Part shown: positions 23,340 to 33,740 of the stretch, one piece after another | Layout of the letters: each line of letters begins with the position of its first letter | How positions within the stretch are numbered: position 1 is the first letter of the stretch | Source: Anthonomus grandis grandis | Taxonomy: Eukaryota; Arthropoda; Insecta; Coleoptera; Curculionidae | Assembly: GCF_022605725.1 (NCBI RefSeq) | Contig: NC_065555.1 | Span: forward strand, 12,104,938 to 12,168,937 | Direction of reading: 5' to 3' | DNA: 64,000 nt | The notes under the pieces: model-generated | Database searches by the model: none | What the model was told of the DNA's origin: nothing | The model's input: the letters and a program-made list of their open reading frames with translations, nothing else | Translations under genes and position numbers: made by a program

Positions 23340-24640
23340 ATAAATATCTGCAAACTAATATTTTTTCACTCTCTGAAAGAGAAGTTTTCTAAAACCTATT
23401 TTGAAATCTTTTTAGTTGAAATGAAATTTCCAATTATCGGGCTGTGTGTAACCAATCTGAGTAGCCAAAGTTGCTTGACTACCTGGTCAGTCGTAGGTTT
23501 ACTTGGAGTTGAATATTTTTATTTATTCCTGAGCAATTTGGATTCAAAAAAGGTAGATCTAATGATGCTAATTTACAGCTGTATGCCAACTACGTCTACA
23601 AATGCTTGGAGAAGGGACTTCAGGTTGACTCGATATATACAGATTTTTCTAGAGCTCTTGATCGGGTTAATCATGGGGTACTCTTGCAGAAGCTTAGGGC
23701 TTTAGGTATTGTGGGGTTTCTTCTTTAGTGGATCTTCAGATTTATCAGAGGTTAAGCTCAGATTGCGAATCTTGGAGGCACATGTTCCACTGTTCCATTC
23801 ATTTTGGTGCCATCAGGGGTACCACAGGGCTCCTACTCTAGCCATGTTTTGTTTTCTCTTTTTTTGATTAATTTGATTTGGAAACTTAACAATTGCGGTG
23901 TGAAACTGTTTAGGTTTATCACATCCCTAAATGTTGTGCTCCTTCAGGAAGACCTTAATTTGTTTTTTGAAGATTGTCACTTAAATAGAATATTCTTTAA
24001 TATCAATTAGTGGCATAAGGTACTTTTTGCACTTTTACTTTTTCTAATCAAAGAAACTCTTTAAAAAAAATAATGTAGCAGTTCATGTAAAAATAGCGGT
24101 TTCTGAAGTGGGAATGATTATTGACTCCAGGTTGTTTTTTAAAACTCACTTCAATCAGGTGACTAGTGACAATGAAAGTGCTGGGTTTTGTTTAGCGTTT
24201 TACTGCTTATTTATCTTTGTTTAGGCGCATCTTGGAGTATGGCTCAATTGTGCATTCTCTTTGATATAACTGTTATATTGAGCAGATCAAAAAGACTTAA
24301 AATAAATTTTTAAGGATGGCTGGTTGTAGATGAGGTTACAAGAGATATGACTATTATAATCTCATAGATAGAGACTATATAATCGCATTTCTTAAACACC
24401 AGCTAAAAAATATTATTTAATTAAGTCTTTATTTAATTCATCTACAATATTCGTTTATTGAGAGATAATATCTTTGGTATGACCACTTTGTGATATGTTG
24501 TTTTTTTTTCTTATTGTGTAAATGCAATTATTTAGTGCTTGGTATATTTTTATTTTCATATCAGTATTATATTATTTTTATAATTGTATAGGTATACTAT
24601 GTAACACTTTTGTAAATGGATTCCATAAATAAATAAATGC
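23340..24640 (+). pseudogene. Non-LTR retrotransposon RT with 3' end, YADD box deleted
   Basis: Plus-strand motifs in order are NYRAVCNQSE-like near 23435-23465, PEQFGFKKGRSNDANLQLY (23535-23580), VDSIYTDFSRALDRVNHGVL (motif A, normally YTDFSKAFDRVNH; 23620-23680), LQKLRALGI, then LVPSGVPQGSYSSHVLFSLF (motif B; 23808-23870) and WKLNNCGVKLFRF, followed directly by LLQEDLNLFFEDC. The FADD catalytic segment expected between VKLF and LLQEDL is missing, so a short deletion removed the active site. A SYIEQIKK-like and FLRMAGCR segment marks the C-terminus near 24290-24330. The 3' end is near 24640, where the short AAAT-rich tail ATAAATAAATAAAT follows TGTAAATGGATTCC. The clade is Jockey/I-like, not firmly assigned. 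Confidence 0.88.
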
Positions 24641-24654
24641 AATTGTTGTATGAT

Positions 24655-24850
24655 ATATACCAGATGGTCTGGGACACCCATTGACAGAGTAGACTAAAGA
24701 GCTACTTCCATTTTACGTTATTAAATGTTTTGATATATTCTGTAAAATATAAATACGTGGAAGTATAGAACTCTATCGATTTCTCAATGATTTGTCTAAT
24801 ATTTAGAACTTGCTCTTTAGTGCATATAGGATATATATATTTCTTATATA
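24655..24850 (-). pseudogene. LINE RT motif-A fragment
   Basis: The minus strand reads ICTKEQVLNIRQIIEKSIEF, then TSTYLYFTEYIKTFNNVKWK-stop and LFSLLCQW. This resembles RT segments of the form GTREQI.NiR.IIEK..E...ft.ICFIDY.KAFDnVkW..L. The catalytic Asp of FIDY is Glu here (FTEY) and the next Asp is Asn. The fragment abuts the 3' tail of the preceding LINE on the opposite strand. Confidence 0.75.
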
Positions 24851-26555
24851 TTTTATTTTCCCAAATTGGCCTTAAACACACTTAAAAAACTGAAATGTCA
24901 ACATTGAAGGTAGGTTGATATGTATAACTCTCTAACATTGCAAAGATGTTTGACAATAAGAGATTTTTTGTTCTTTATTATTCCACAGAACAATGCTATC
25001 ATGAGCAAACTAAACTTTTTGTCCATGGAGTGGTAAGAAGCTTAGATCATAGATATATAAGAGAAATAAAATAGGACGACCCAAACTTAAGGTGCGCAAT
25101 TCCTGAAAAAAAAGCAGATGTTTGCTTATCTGATCACCGAGCAGACAAGTATAATTCTAGCCAGATCACAGCTATCTCTCTAACTCCATAAAGATTAACC
25201 TTTGACAGTAGTACTCCCGTTCCACACAGTCAAAAACTTAAAACATATCACAGAATCAGCTTTTACCGCCTTTTTGGAGTTTACAGACAGATACACACCC
25301 TCCAAGAATTTGAGATATCTATGCGCTATTAAAGACTAAGTACGCTGTAACAACTGACATAATAATAAAATGTTACTTTTCTTACCATGTGTGTATATGA
25401 AATATGTACTTATGATATTTATTAAGTGGCTCACTTTCATGACTTTTGATTTATTTGATATTGTGTGATAATTAAGTCTAATTTTTTATATTAGTTGTAT
25501 TTTATAACTTTAAATTTGAAAAAGCACTGAGTTTAAAGATCTAATCAATGTAGATCTTGCCCTATAATTTTAAATCCTATTATTCTACATCTTTCATATG
25601 CTCACATAAGAAAATACAAATTATACAAAAAAAGGATTAATAAAAACAATAATTCAACTTTATACTAATAAAATCGTGAAATGGCAAAAAACAGTAGTAC
25701 AAAAAAGGATCCTGTATTAACTCTGTAATAGATCGAGTAACAATTTCAAACCGTTGTAATTCACATAATTCTTTATTCCTAACCGCAGAAATGTAGACAT
25801 AGAAGAATGAATTGAAAGGCAGACAGCGCAACATTGGTGGTCATTGCCACTGCCATTGTCAAGTTGCGGAACCAACTTTTATAATTAAGATTCCATTTTG
25901 AGCACACAACTATTCTTCGCTTGTGCTGAATGTCTTATACAATAGAATAAGTAATACGTTAAATAATTTTGTTTTATATAGGCAACTTAAGCAATGTTGT
26001 AGACCTAGAAAGCCGACATGGGGTTTATGTAATGGTTTGTTGATATAGTATATGATCATATTTATGGATGTATATTATTAGCGATGGTTTCTTAAGATAT
26101 TTAAAGACTTTAAGGTCATAATATTTAATCATGTAGGCCTAAAATTAAGGCACTACGGTTCACTTTTTTATTTTTGAAGATACAAGGATCGCTTAATCGG
26201 CATTAAGTTGACACCTGCTGTTATTTATGGCAAAACAAGAAAAAGAATACTTTAAGTGATTCAATAAAATCATGTCATTTTTTTAAACAGGGTACTCTAT
26301 GTCTCTAGCAAATTATTTTTTTAATGAAAAGGGTATGTAAAAAAATGTAAAATTTGCGAATTTTAAGAAAATTATGAACTCATAACTATTATTCGGATTT
26401 ATATTTAAAGAAATTCTTAAATAAATTTCCAGCGAGTTTCCTGCATGCATTTTTTATAGATCTGAAATTTCCAAGGTATATTTAAATGTACACAGTCTAG
26501 GAAGTTCTTAGTTGATCACAGAGTATACATAAATATCTACATAAATATATAGAGC
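24851..26555. other. No gene recognised
   Basis: 24900-25340 is slightly GC-richer and could be LINE-derived (a KIGRPKLKVR-like segment near 25075-25105 resembles the GRP-k-RW tail of some LINEs), but no ordered set of motifs supports this. A 65-codon minus-strand frame at 25637-25834 has no family motif. Confidence 0.45.
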
Positions 26556-26559
26556 AACT

Positions 26560-27340
26560 AACGTTTCACTATCACATTATGTGACCTCAAGAAGTTCTCA
26601 AACTTCTTAATCTTGATATTCTTGATATTCTTTATGATCTCCATATCTTTATTTATTTTCTTGAGCACTCTAACTTTTGTGAAGTGTCCAAGGTATTTTA
26701 TGTATTCACCGATAAAGCGACGTCTTTAATATCTCAAGCTTTTCGGTGAAGTATTGAGTGTACATGATTCTGCTTTATAAAGTAAGACTGGAAATACGTA
26801 ATAGCCAAGCATTATAACCTTTATTGTTTGATTAAGGTCGTAGCTTGTAAAAAGGTTTGACATTTTTAGAAATGTTCTTTGGGATTTTTGAATCAAACAT
26901 TTAATTTCACGAAAATGGTCCCAATATTTATTTAGAGTTAGGCCTAGATATGTGTATAAAGCAAGTCTTTCGATTGGCTACTTTCTGATATTAAGTTAGC
27001 ATACTAATTTGGTTCCTTTCCGGATTATCATAAATTTGATCTTATTTTTATTCAGCGTTAGAGCGTATTTTTCAGTAGTATCTTTGACTCTTGTTATGAG
27101 TTCTTGTAGACTTTCAATATTGTGAGCAAATACTACAATATCTTATATTGTTCAGTCGCTAGCTGTTCACAGATATCCCCAGTTCTTAGTCATCTAGGGA
27201 TTTTTTAAATATCTCTTCTGAGTATAGGCTAAACAATCTAGGTAAGAGAGATTTATTCTTGCCATTTCCTATTTTTGCTGTTTGACCCGAATAAAGGTTT
27301 ATAATTATTTTCAAGCCATTTTCATCTAATACGACCGCTC
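26560..27340 (-). pseudogene. RTE (BovB-type) LINE RT, C-terminal half
   Basis: On the minus strand I read LFSLYSEEIFKKSLDD, ISVNS-stop-RLNNIRY (the YADD box that should follow is destroyed), NIESLQELI.RVKDTTEKYA, LNKNKIKFMIIRK, a KYWDHFREIKC-like segment, KCLIQKSQRTFLKMSN, FTSYDLN.TIKV, LEILKTSLYR and IPWTLHKS. The order and wording fit RTE-clade LINEs (LyseeiF.ea.....GI.vNG..lnNIRYADDT...a...E.LQ.li..v...s..yGL.lN..KTK.Mv). The 3' end should be near 26560. There are many stops. It is a different copy from the RTE at 18.65-20.34 kb and is truncated at its 5' side near 27340. Confidence 0.83.
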
Positions 27341-27359
27341 TTAAGATCCCTACCGTGAA

Positions 27360-27607
27360 ACGGGGTTAAATTGATCATTTCGTTTGTAAATTTGCTTGTA
27401 TTTTTTTTGATAACTGCGTATCAATATTAAAATTAATCATAAATGATTGTGTATGGATGCCGTAAAAGGATTTTGCAATCGTATCTGCTCTAAATTTAAA
27501 GTTGTTTAAAAAAATGCCAAAATAAGGTGTGATCAATTTCATACCAAATTGTATTCTTCTTGCAATGCCTTAAAATGCATTATGAACAATTTAACCCCCG
27601 CTTAAGT
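27360..27607. repeat. Short inverted-repeat segment with CGGGGTTAAATTGATCA ends
   Basis: 27361-27376 reads CGGGGTTAAATTGATCA. The opposite strand at about 27590-27607 reads CGGGGGTTAAATTGTTCA, giving inverted ends about 247 bp apart. A related direct copy GGGGTGAAATTGATCA lies at 27649-27664, and an inverted core TGTGATCAATTTCA at 27529-27542. The segment could be a small MITE or the decayed end of the pogo-like element just to its right; target duplications are not evident. Confidence 0.5.
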
Positions 27608-27839
27608 TCATTAGTCCATTTAAAAGTTACAGATAATTCTAGGTTTTGGGGTGAAATTGATCAATCATAAAATTCCACTAATGGGTTATTTTTTAGGTAA
27701 AATAAAAAAGAAACATTGCAGTTTTTTAATACTATTAAAAATACTTGTTTAAAAATACAAAAACTTATAAAAGACATTAAAAAGTAAAGAAACAAGTCTT
27801 TATTTAATAGATAGAAGCAGTAATGCGTATAGTAAGGAT

Positions 27840-28241
27840 TTACATCTCCTTAATATCTACTGCTTTTTTGAATTGATCAATGATTTGACCTTTGATGCAT
27901 TCAGCGGCAGGTTCTGGCAAAATAGCAATTATATCTGCCAATTCTATGGAAAACTCGTCGCCTTCTTGTAGTTTAAAAACAGTTTTTCTTCCATCGACAG
28001 ATTTTAGTCCCAGAAATTCGAATTCGTTTTCATTGAAATTTTGAACTGTAGCTATGCAACGATAGCTAACACTTTTTCGCATGCACCCCAACACTTTAAC
28101 CAATAAAAATGACCCAATTTTGATCTCACTTTGACTGTAATTTACTTTCAGCTTAACAAAAAATAAACTAACATCATTTTTCCTATCACTTATAAGGTAT
28201 CTTTTATAAGAGTAATTGAAACTTTCCATTCTAACTGGCAT
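27840..28241 (-). pseudogene. C-terminal domain resembling pogo/CENP-B-type transposase tails
   Basis: The minus-strand frame is open for 133 codons. Its middle reads IKIGSFLLVKVLGCMRKSVS, YRCIATVQNFNENEFEFLGL, TVFKLQEGDEFSIELADIIA and ILPEPAAECIKGQI. This pattern (GdfVLVk....k..hYvg.V....dEyEV.FLr......F..p...d...v...dIv.iLPeP) is the small beta-rich C-terminal domain that follows the DDE domain in many insect pogo/Tigger/jerky-like transposases and in some other element proteins. The Met at 28241 is probably internal: sequence upstream is interrupted at 28244 by a mariner-like element. No DDE or CENP-B helix-turn-helix is found on the far side (30.55 kb onward), so only the tail survives here. 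Confidence 0.55.
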
Positions 28242-28245
28242 ACTA

Positions 28246-30553
28246 TACAGGGTGAAACATAAGTGATGACTTTAATTTTAAGGGGTAATTCCTTGTCATA
28301 TTTTAAGTAAAAAAGTTCATATAAACATAATGTCCGGAAATGCTTCGTTTTCGAGATACAGGGTGTTAAACTTTTTTTTTTAATGGATTTTTTATTAATA
28401 TCTCATAAACGCATTTACCGAATTTGTTGAAATCTTTACATTTTGTTAGTCACTTTATAAGGTACCTTTTGGAATTCTCACATCTGGCCTAGAAATGTCA
28501 GAGGCGTGCCCACAAGCTAAGTCGGATAATTTTTTTGTAAAAAAAATATCGCCCGGTACATTTTTTGTAAGTATGATATTTCTTTTAAATAAAGGATCTA
28601 AAAATTTTTTTGTCTCTTAAATTTTTTGCGTATAACATAGAATTTTTTGTTTCGTTTAGAAATAAATAATTAAAAATCATACGTCAGCACGTCTCGGGCC
28701 TCCATAAAAAAAAATAAAATGCCTTAAAATTAACTGACAAATTACCAGCATGTTTATTATTTAACAACTAAGAAAAAACCTTAAATAATTTTTTTTGCAA
28801 AACGCATACTTGACCGAAAACAAAAATTAATAAGATGCTATTTTTGATGTTTAAATTTTAATGCAATGGCGTCGCAAATGGTTACCTATTTAAAATTTAT
28901 TTGTTGTTTGTGTACGCCACCATTTTTTTTGTGCGAGATATTTGTACAAATTTAAGCAATTAAAAATACGATCGCTTAATTTTTGTGAAAAATAATAAAA
29001 ACTTACTTTAGTTTTAAATATCATCAAAATTTTATTAAATCAAATGGTCGAAATGAGAACCACGACTGTCAATACAAGCACGCAATCTTCTTCCCATCGA
29101 CTGGCGCACACGTTCGAAAATTCCTGATGTGTTGCGTATGACATTAGAAGAGTTTACAATCCGGTTTCTCAAATCGTTTTCATCCACAACTGGCGTCGCA
29201 TAAATAAGCGATTTCAGATATCCCCAAAAGAAATAGTCCAGAGGATTCAGGTCTAGAGATCGTGCTGGCCATAGCTGAGCAAAAGTATCATTTAGATAGT
29301 TTCGAGCGACGCGACTAAAATGAGCAGGTGCACCGTCGTGCATAAACCACATGGTATTTCCTGTTGCTAGTGGTACGTCTTCTAATAAATCTGGCAATAT
29401 TTCTTCTAAAAATTGTCTGTAAGTATCACCATTCAGCCTAGGAGGGAGAAAGTGCGGTCCGATAACATGATCACCGATAATTTCGACCCAAACATTCACG
29501 GAAAACTGCTGTTAAAATCCACCTTCTCTAATGGCCTGGGGATTTTCAAAGTCCCAAAGATGGTTATTGTGGAAGTTTCTGATGGCTTCCCGTGAAAAAC
29601 AGGCCTCATCTGTAAAAAGAATGTTAGCCTTAAAATTTGGATTCTGGGCAGTTTTTTGAAAAAACCACTGGCAAAACTCTAATCATCCAGGGAAATCTGT
29701 TGGCAACAGTGCTTGCACCAGCTGAATGTGGAATGGATAAAGTAAATTTGTGTGCAAAACCCTCCAAACACTTTCGTGGCTGATGTTAAACTGTAACGAT
29801 AATCTTCGCGTGCTAGTTGATGGATCGTCTTTCACTGCTTGCAGAATTGCTTCCTTTAGTTGTGGCGTCATTATTACCCTCGGTCTACCAACGCGCTCAG
29901 CATGAGCATTGACAAATCCAGTCTCATACAGACGGGCATGGAGTCTTATGAAAGTTCTTTCTGCTGGAATTGGTCTATCGAGAAGGCGTTCATGATAAAT
30001 TTGACGGTCTTCTGCACCATTTCCATCTGCAAGGCCACAAATGAAATGCATTTGAGCTAATTCGGCGTTATTCATAGTTATCTGCACAGTAAAACACATT
30101 CAATTAACAGTACCCAGTACCTGGTAAATGTTAATGTAAGACACAAGGAATGTTCTTATTAGAGAAATTTTTATACATACCTACATAAATATCTAGTATT
30201 CCCAATAAAATCAATTTTGAAGCATTTTAGGTTTTTTTTATGGAGGCCCGAGACGTGCTAAAATATGGTTTTTAAAATTTATTTCTAAACGAAGGTAGAT
30301 ACGAAAAAAAAATTAAAAAACAAAAAAGTTTCACTTTTAGATGCTTTATTTCAAAAAAATATCATACTTACAAAAAATGTATCGGGCGATATTTTTTTAC
30401 AAAAAAATCATCCGACTTAGCCCGTGGGCACTCTGACATTTCTAGGCCAGATGTGAGAATTTCCGGACATATGTTTATATGAACTTTTTTACTTAAAAAA
30501 TTACAAGGAATCACCCCTAAAAATTAAAGTCATCACTTATGTTATACCCTGTA
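28246..30553 (-). mobile_element. mariner-like (IS630/Tc1/mariner) transposon with ~330-480 bp TIRs
   Basis: The ends are TACAGGGTGAAACATAAG on the left and TACAGGGTATAACATAAG on the right (reverse-complemented), each flanked by TA (28244-28245 and 30554-30555). The inverted similarity continues inward for hundreds of bases: left arm about 28246-28720, right arm about 30228-30553, ending in both at ATGGAGGCCCGAGACGTGC. The left arm carries about 130 bp that the right arm lacks (between CCGGAAA and TTCTCACATCTGG), and that segment itself contains a TACAGGGTG-like core. A transposase lies between the arms. The element sits next to the pogo-like fragment at 27.8-28.2 kb, so it inserted later. 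Confidence 0.93.
29035..30075 (-). pseudogene. mariner-like transposase, near full length with two nonsense codons
   Basis: The start chosen is MNNAELAQMH at 30075; an upstream Met at 30099 is also open. The N-terminal helix-turn-helix region (FICGLADGNGAEDRQIY, RPIPAERTFIRLHARLYETG) resembles the DUF4817-type domain of insect mariner relatives, followed by RVGRPRVIMT and STSTRRLSLQF. The catalytic domain has FTDEACFSREAIRN (first Asp, near 29610), MWFMHDGAPAHFSRVARNYL (second Asp, near 29334) and WPARSLDLNPLDYFFWGYL (third Asp, near 29235). The whole protein is in one frame, about 346 codons, broken only by TGA at 29683 (Arg position, before LEFCQWFF) and TAA near 29512 (Gln position, before QQFSVNVW). 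Both look like C-to-T changes. The segment between NDTF and WPARS is about ten residues shorter than usual (WIGRGGPI missing). Otherwise it is well preserved, so the element is relatively young. Confidence 0.92.
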
Positions 30554-30555
30554 TA

Positions 30556-31660
30556 TTAAAGACAAATGTAAAAAAACATTTATAAATCAAGAAAACAATT
30601 TTAAAACATAAAAAATAGCATACGGAAACAAGAGGTTATATAATCAAACACTTTGTAATAATTTATTGCATTCAAACAGTGATAGTTGTACAGACCCGAC
30701 CTAAGATTTGTCATTGAATTTACACATTCAGGGTGATAAAAAACCTTCAAGTAAATACTAAGCAGTTTACAGAGCAAGTTAGTTTATGTAACCTAGTACA
30801 CAGACAAAGCGAAAATTGGTTATACAGTTAGGTGTGTTTCTTTGTAGATCAATTACCATGTTCCAATAATAATCTAATAAGCATATGCATGTGAAATCAT
30901 GATGTAATTTGTATTATAAGTGAGAACAGTTATTGTTGTAATATTTAGTTCTTTTTGGTTTCATCGATTGAAGTAATTTTAATTTTTTGGCACATTATGC
31001 TAATACATAATTCAGTAAACTAATTGGTACTTCTCTATATTTTTATTATTTTAAAATAAGAACGTTCTATTATAGCCTAGGTATGCTAGTACCTGATAAG
31101 TACTGCATCTCTTTGCCGTGAGCAATTGCGATTGAGAAAGAGGTAAATAATAAACTTTTTTTAAAATATTTTTATATACTCTAAAAACAACTTTTAGTAG
31201 TAAGATATCGCCTTTTTGCCGTCCTTTAAAAGTTAAGCATTAATATCAGGAGTAAGATTTGGTCACCTAAAATTCTTAATGTATCGAAAATTTTTTAATT
31301 AATCAATCTTTTATTTTGAATATATAATTAGAAGTACCTCGGATTGCCAGCAAGATTATATTTCATATATATATATATAAATAATTTCTACCTGATTAAT
31401 ATATTATTGACACAACAACTCTCTTAAATGAATCGCATTAATTTCTCAAAAATACAAATTCATCCTGGTGCTGACCAAACATTTTAAGCTTTTTATGACT
31501 TGTTTTCTTCTTATGATCAAATTTCGAAGCTCTAAAGAAAATCAAGATGGAAAAGAAGAAGTTTTGTACTTCTTTAAAGCAATAAACCTTCTCATTAAGG
31601 AGTAGATCACATTATAGAAAATTGAACCTCATAGGTTCAATTTATGTATTTACATCAATA
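30556..31660. other. AT-rich stretch, no gene recognised
   Basis: This would be the other side of the site split by the mariner-like element. No continuation of the pogo-like frame is recognisable. An AT run lies at about 31363-31383. Confidence 0.5.
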
Positions 31661-31661
31661 A

Positions 31662-31907
31662 ATGTCTCTCCCAAAAACAATTGAACCCGGCAAGACAACT
31701 ATTACTTCATATGTAATAGCTTTACCAAAGTCATAAAAATATTCCTCATAACTCATATCATCACTAACTGCTGTGTGGTGTAAGCTTTTTTTAAAAATCT
31801 TGTGTATTGCACGTTTGACAATAATAGAATCTAATAAATCAGTGCTACTAAATTCTGGAACTAGGGCAACCCCATTGTTATTTAATACCTTATTTATCTA
31901 AAAATTT
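31662..31907 (-). CDS. Unassigned partial open frame (about 80 codons, no start Met)
   Basis: Reading the minus strand from a TAG near 31907 down to a TGA near 31662 gives an uninterrupted frame with balanced amino-acid use: VLNNNGVALVPEFSSTDLLD, IIVKRAIHKIFKKSLHH, DDMSYEEYFYDFGKAITYEV and VLPGSIVFGRDIY. It has no Met near the start. The composition is less AT-driven than chance frames nearby, so it could be a fragment of an element protein or an exon. I do not recognise the family. Confidence 0.3.
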
Positions 31908-31924
31908 TATAGAAACTAAAGCGG

Positions 31925-32435
31925 TTGGACAGAGAAAGTATGGACTCTCTGTCATCTAGCATGTGGTAAATTGTACAACAACAATATACAACAATATAGC
32001 ACGAGTCAAGAAGTCAAGGTGAAGGTCTCACCTGCAAGGGTGAGAGACAGGGCTGTGTTCTCTCGCCGCTAATTTTTAATATCCATAGTGAATTTAGTAA
32101 GAGACAGGCTCTAGATGACTGACATGTTAAAGTAAATATTGGCGGCTCAAAATTATCTAATTTAAGGTTTGCCGATGATACGACCTCGATAGTGTGCCAG
32201 AGAAAAATTCTAAAACTCCTAAAGAGACTTGAAGATGTCAGTGCTCATTAAAGGCTAAACGTCAATTATAATAAAACCAAAATTATGATCATTAATAGAG
32301 AACAAAACGATGATCTTAAAACTCGGACTATTGGATATTGTGAAGTTTTTAACAGTTTTATTTATCGTGGAGACCTAATACCGAGGAATATGATGGCGAA
32401 ATAAGACAGCGTATTCAGCTTGCTATGTATTAGAA
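31925..32435 (+). pseudogene. RTE (BovB-type) LINE RT palm fragment
   Basis: After a frame change the plus strand reads QEVKVEGLTCKGERQGCVLS (RT motif B, normally v..GvRQGCVLSPllFN), PLIFNIHSEF, VNIGGSKLSNLRFADDTTSI (FADD box intact at 32168-32179), LLKRLEDVSAH, LNVNYNKTKIMIINR and SFIYRGDLI (normally FiYLGs.I), with GEIRQRIQLAM in another frame at 32393-32425. This is the RTE-clade palm to thumb region. Frame shifts surround the VLSP segment and the GDLI segment. Both ends are truncated; the 3' tail of the element is not seen. Confidence 0.87.
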
Positions 32436-32764
32436 ATGACATTAAAATCAATCTGGGTCCACTTGAATTTTTCGATTTTTCTATATGCTTCAGAAAGATC
32501 AACTATCAAAAAGTAGATGTTAATAGTGCCTTAAACGACACATAGAACAAATGCTTCGGTTCTTAAAAAAATACATTTGCCAGAACGTTGGTTCAGTATC
32601 TTTTCTGTTCAGTTATACACTAATAACAAAAGGTCGGTAAAACCAGATCTCATATATATAGAGTCGTTGCGCTTCATTCGAGAATTACAAATTAATACTG
32701 ATGAGTCAATGCCATCAGATGATATAAACAAACACATTTACATAGAATCATTTTAGTTGACTAC
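32436..32764. other. Flank upstream of the putative exon; possible core promoter
   Basis: No RT motif is recognisable. It contains a TATATATA run at 32653-32660 and, 15-20 bp further, TTCATTC at 32673-32679, an arthropod initiator-like sequence. If the exon at 33641 is a real first coding exon, this segment was its immediate upstream region before a LINE tail separated them. The promoter reading is weak because AT runs are common in this window. Confidence 0.25.
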
Positions 32765-33649
32765 CATGAACGTCACCGAGGGGAATCCTTCCGCTAGGAA
32801 AACACACCACAGTTTTCCAAGCGGAGGTGTTTGCTATACTCGAAGTAGCGAACAAACGAGAGACATTGGAAGGTGACGGGGGGATTTGCATCTACTCCGA
32901 TAGTCAAGCTGCCCTCAAGGCGATTCAGAAACCCAGGGCCAGCTCAGCGCTAGTCCAGGAATGCAGAGACGTATTGGAAAGGCTTGCAGCACACAAGGAA
33001 GTGAGACTGAGGTGGGTCCCAGGACACCACTGAGGGCAATGAGCGGACCGACAAACTGGCAAGACAAGGTTCCGTTAACCCCTTCGTAGGCCCCGAACCT
33101 TGTCTCGGTCTTAGCAAAAACAAATCTCCCAGGCACTTAATAATTGGGCCTGGGAAAAAACAAGGAAGAATTGGAGAAGGACAGAAGGATGTAGACAGGC
33201 CAGGGAAATGATACCAGACCATGACGGCTCTAAAGCAAGGCGACTGCTAACAAAGACCCGACAAAGTATCAAAGACTTGGTAGGAATCCTGACCGGGCAC
33301 AACATTCTAAATAAGCATCTACACCTTCTTGGTATAAGAGAAAGCCCACTCTGTCCGAATTGCGGTACAGGGGAGGAAACTTCATACCACATACTAGGTA
33401 TCTGTGATAGGTGGAGTCGCCTAAGAAGGAAAATTTTCGGAGCAACGACACTCCAGCGGGAAGATCTTCAAAATCTGGACTGGGACGTGCAAGCCTTTAT
33501 TAAAAGGACGGGCCGACTCAGTGAAGACCGCGCATTGAGAGTGGAGGCGTAGGGCTGGGTGATTCTGGGGTTGGCGAAAAGGGACTGCTCAGGCCTACTT
33601 GCCGAGGTCTAGCTCCCCCACCCTTACTACTACTACTAACATGAACGTC
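32765..33649 (+). mobile_element. 5'-truncated LINE tail (I/LOA group) with 10 bp target duplication
   Basis: The insert 32775-33639 is flanked by identical 10-mers CATGAACGTC at 32765-32774 and 33640-33649; the match extends outward as CTAC/CTAA. It ends in a TAC-repeat tail (CTTACTACTACTACTAA, 33623-33639), as expected for a LINE 3' end. It is much richer in GC than its surroundings, so it has had little time to decay. The content is the RNase H and zinc-motif end of an I/LOA-group element. The duplicated target contains an ATG that is the start codon of the exon to the right. Confidence 0.85.
32790..33552 (+). pseudogene. LINE RNase H domain and CCHC-type C-terminus, two frameshifts
   Basis: The first frame reads KHTTVFQAEVFAILEVANKR (catalytic Glu in AEVFAI), ICIYSDSQAALKAI (catalytic Asp), SSALVQECRDVLERLAAHK and VRLRWVPGHH. 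This is a typical retrotransposon RNase H; its first Asp strand is cut off by the 5' truncation. A frameshift at about 33030 leads to GNERTDKLARQGS (last catalytic Asp) and FVGPEPCLGLSK. A second shift near 33145 leads to NWAWEKTRKNWRR, ARRLLTKTRQSIKDLVGILT, GHNILNKHLHLLGI and SPLCPNCGTGEETSYHILGI followed by CDRW (CX2C...HX4C motif), ending with a stop at 33550-33552. Both shifts are small indels. Confidence 0.9.
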
Positions 33650-33739
33650 TTTCGACGGCCTGTTATATTTTTTATAGTTTTTTTGTTAGCTATTGTTGAA
33701 ATCACAACACAAGTATTACCAAACTCTCCTTGTCCAGAC
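33641..33739 (+). CDS. Putative first coding exon of a secreted gd-like serine protease
   Basis: ATG at 33641 opens 33 codons up to GAC, followed by GTTAGT, a good 5' splice donor at 33740. The peptide has a textbook signal sequence: MNVFRRP (basic), VIFFIVFLLAIVEI (hydrophobic core) and TTQ, then VLPNSPCPD. From memory, mature insect gastrulation-defective (gd) type proteases start with a domain (GD_N) beginning SPCP..F.Y, with the remaining residues supplied by the next exon; the phase-0 break after CPD would fit. I did not find the next exon (F.Y..DG..W.G) in the window, so its intron would be longer than the window or the copy is dead. A LINE tail sits directly against the ATG, so the native 5' UTR has been displaced by 875 bp. 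The signal peptide and donor are seen; the gd identity is a cautious inference from a few residues. Confidence 0.42.
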
Positions 33740-33740
33740 G

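Noticed and set aside
29860..30060. 66-codon plus-strand frame
   Set aside because: Antisense to the mariner-like transposase helix-turn-helix.
33111..33451. Minus-strand frames of 60-93 codons opposite the LINE C-terminus
   Set aside because: Shadows of the RNase H/zinc-motif coding strand; composition follows the real frame.
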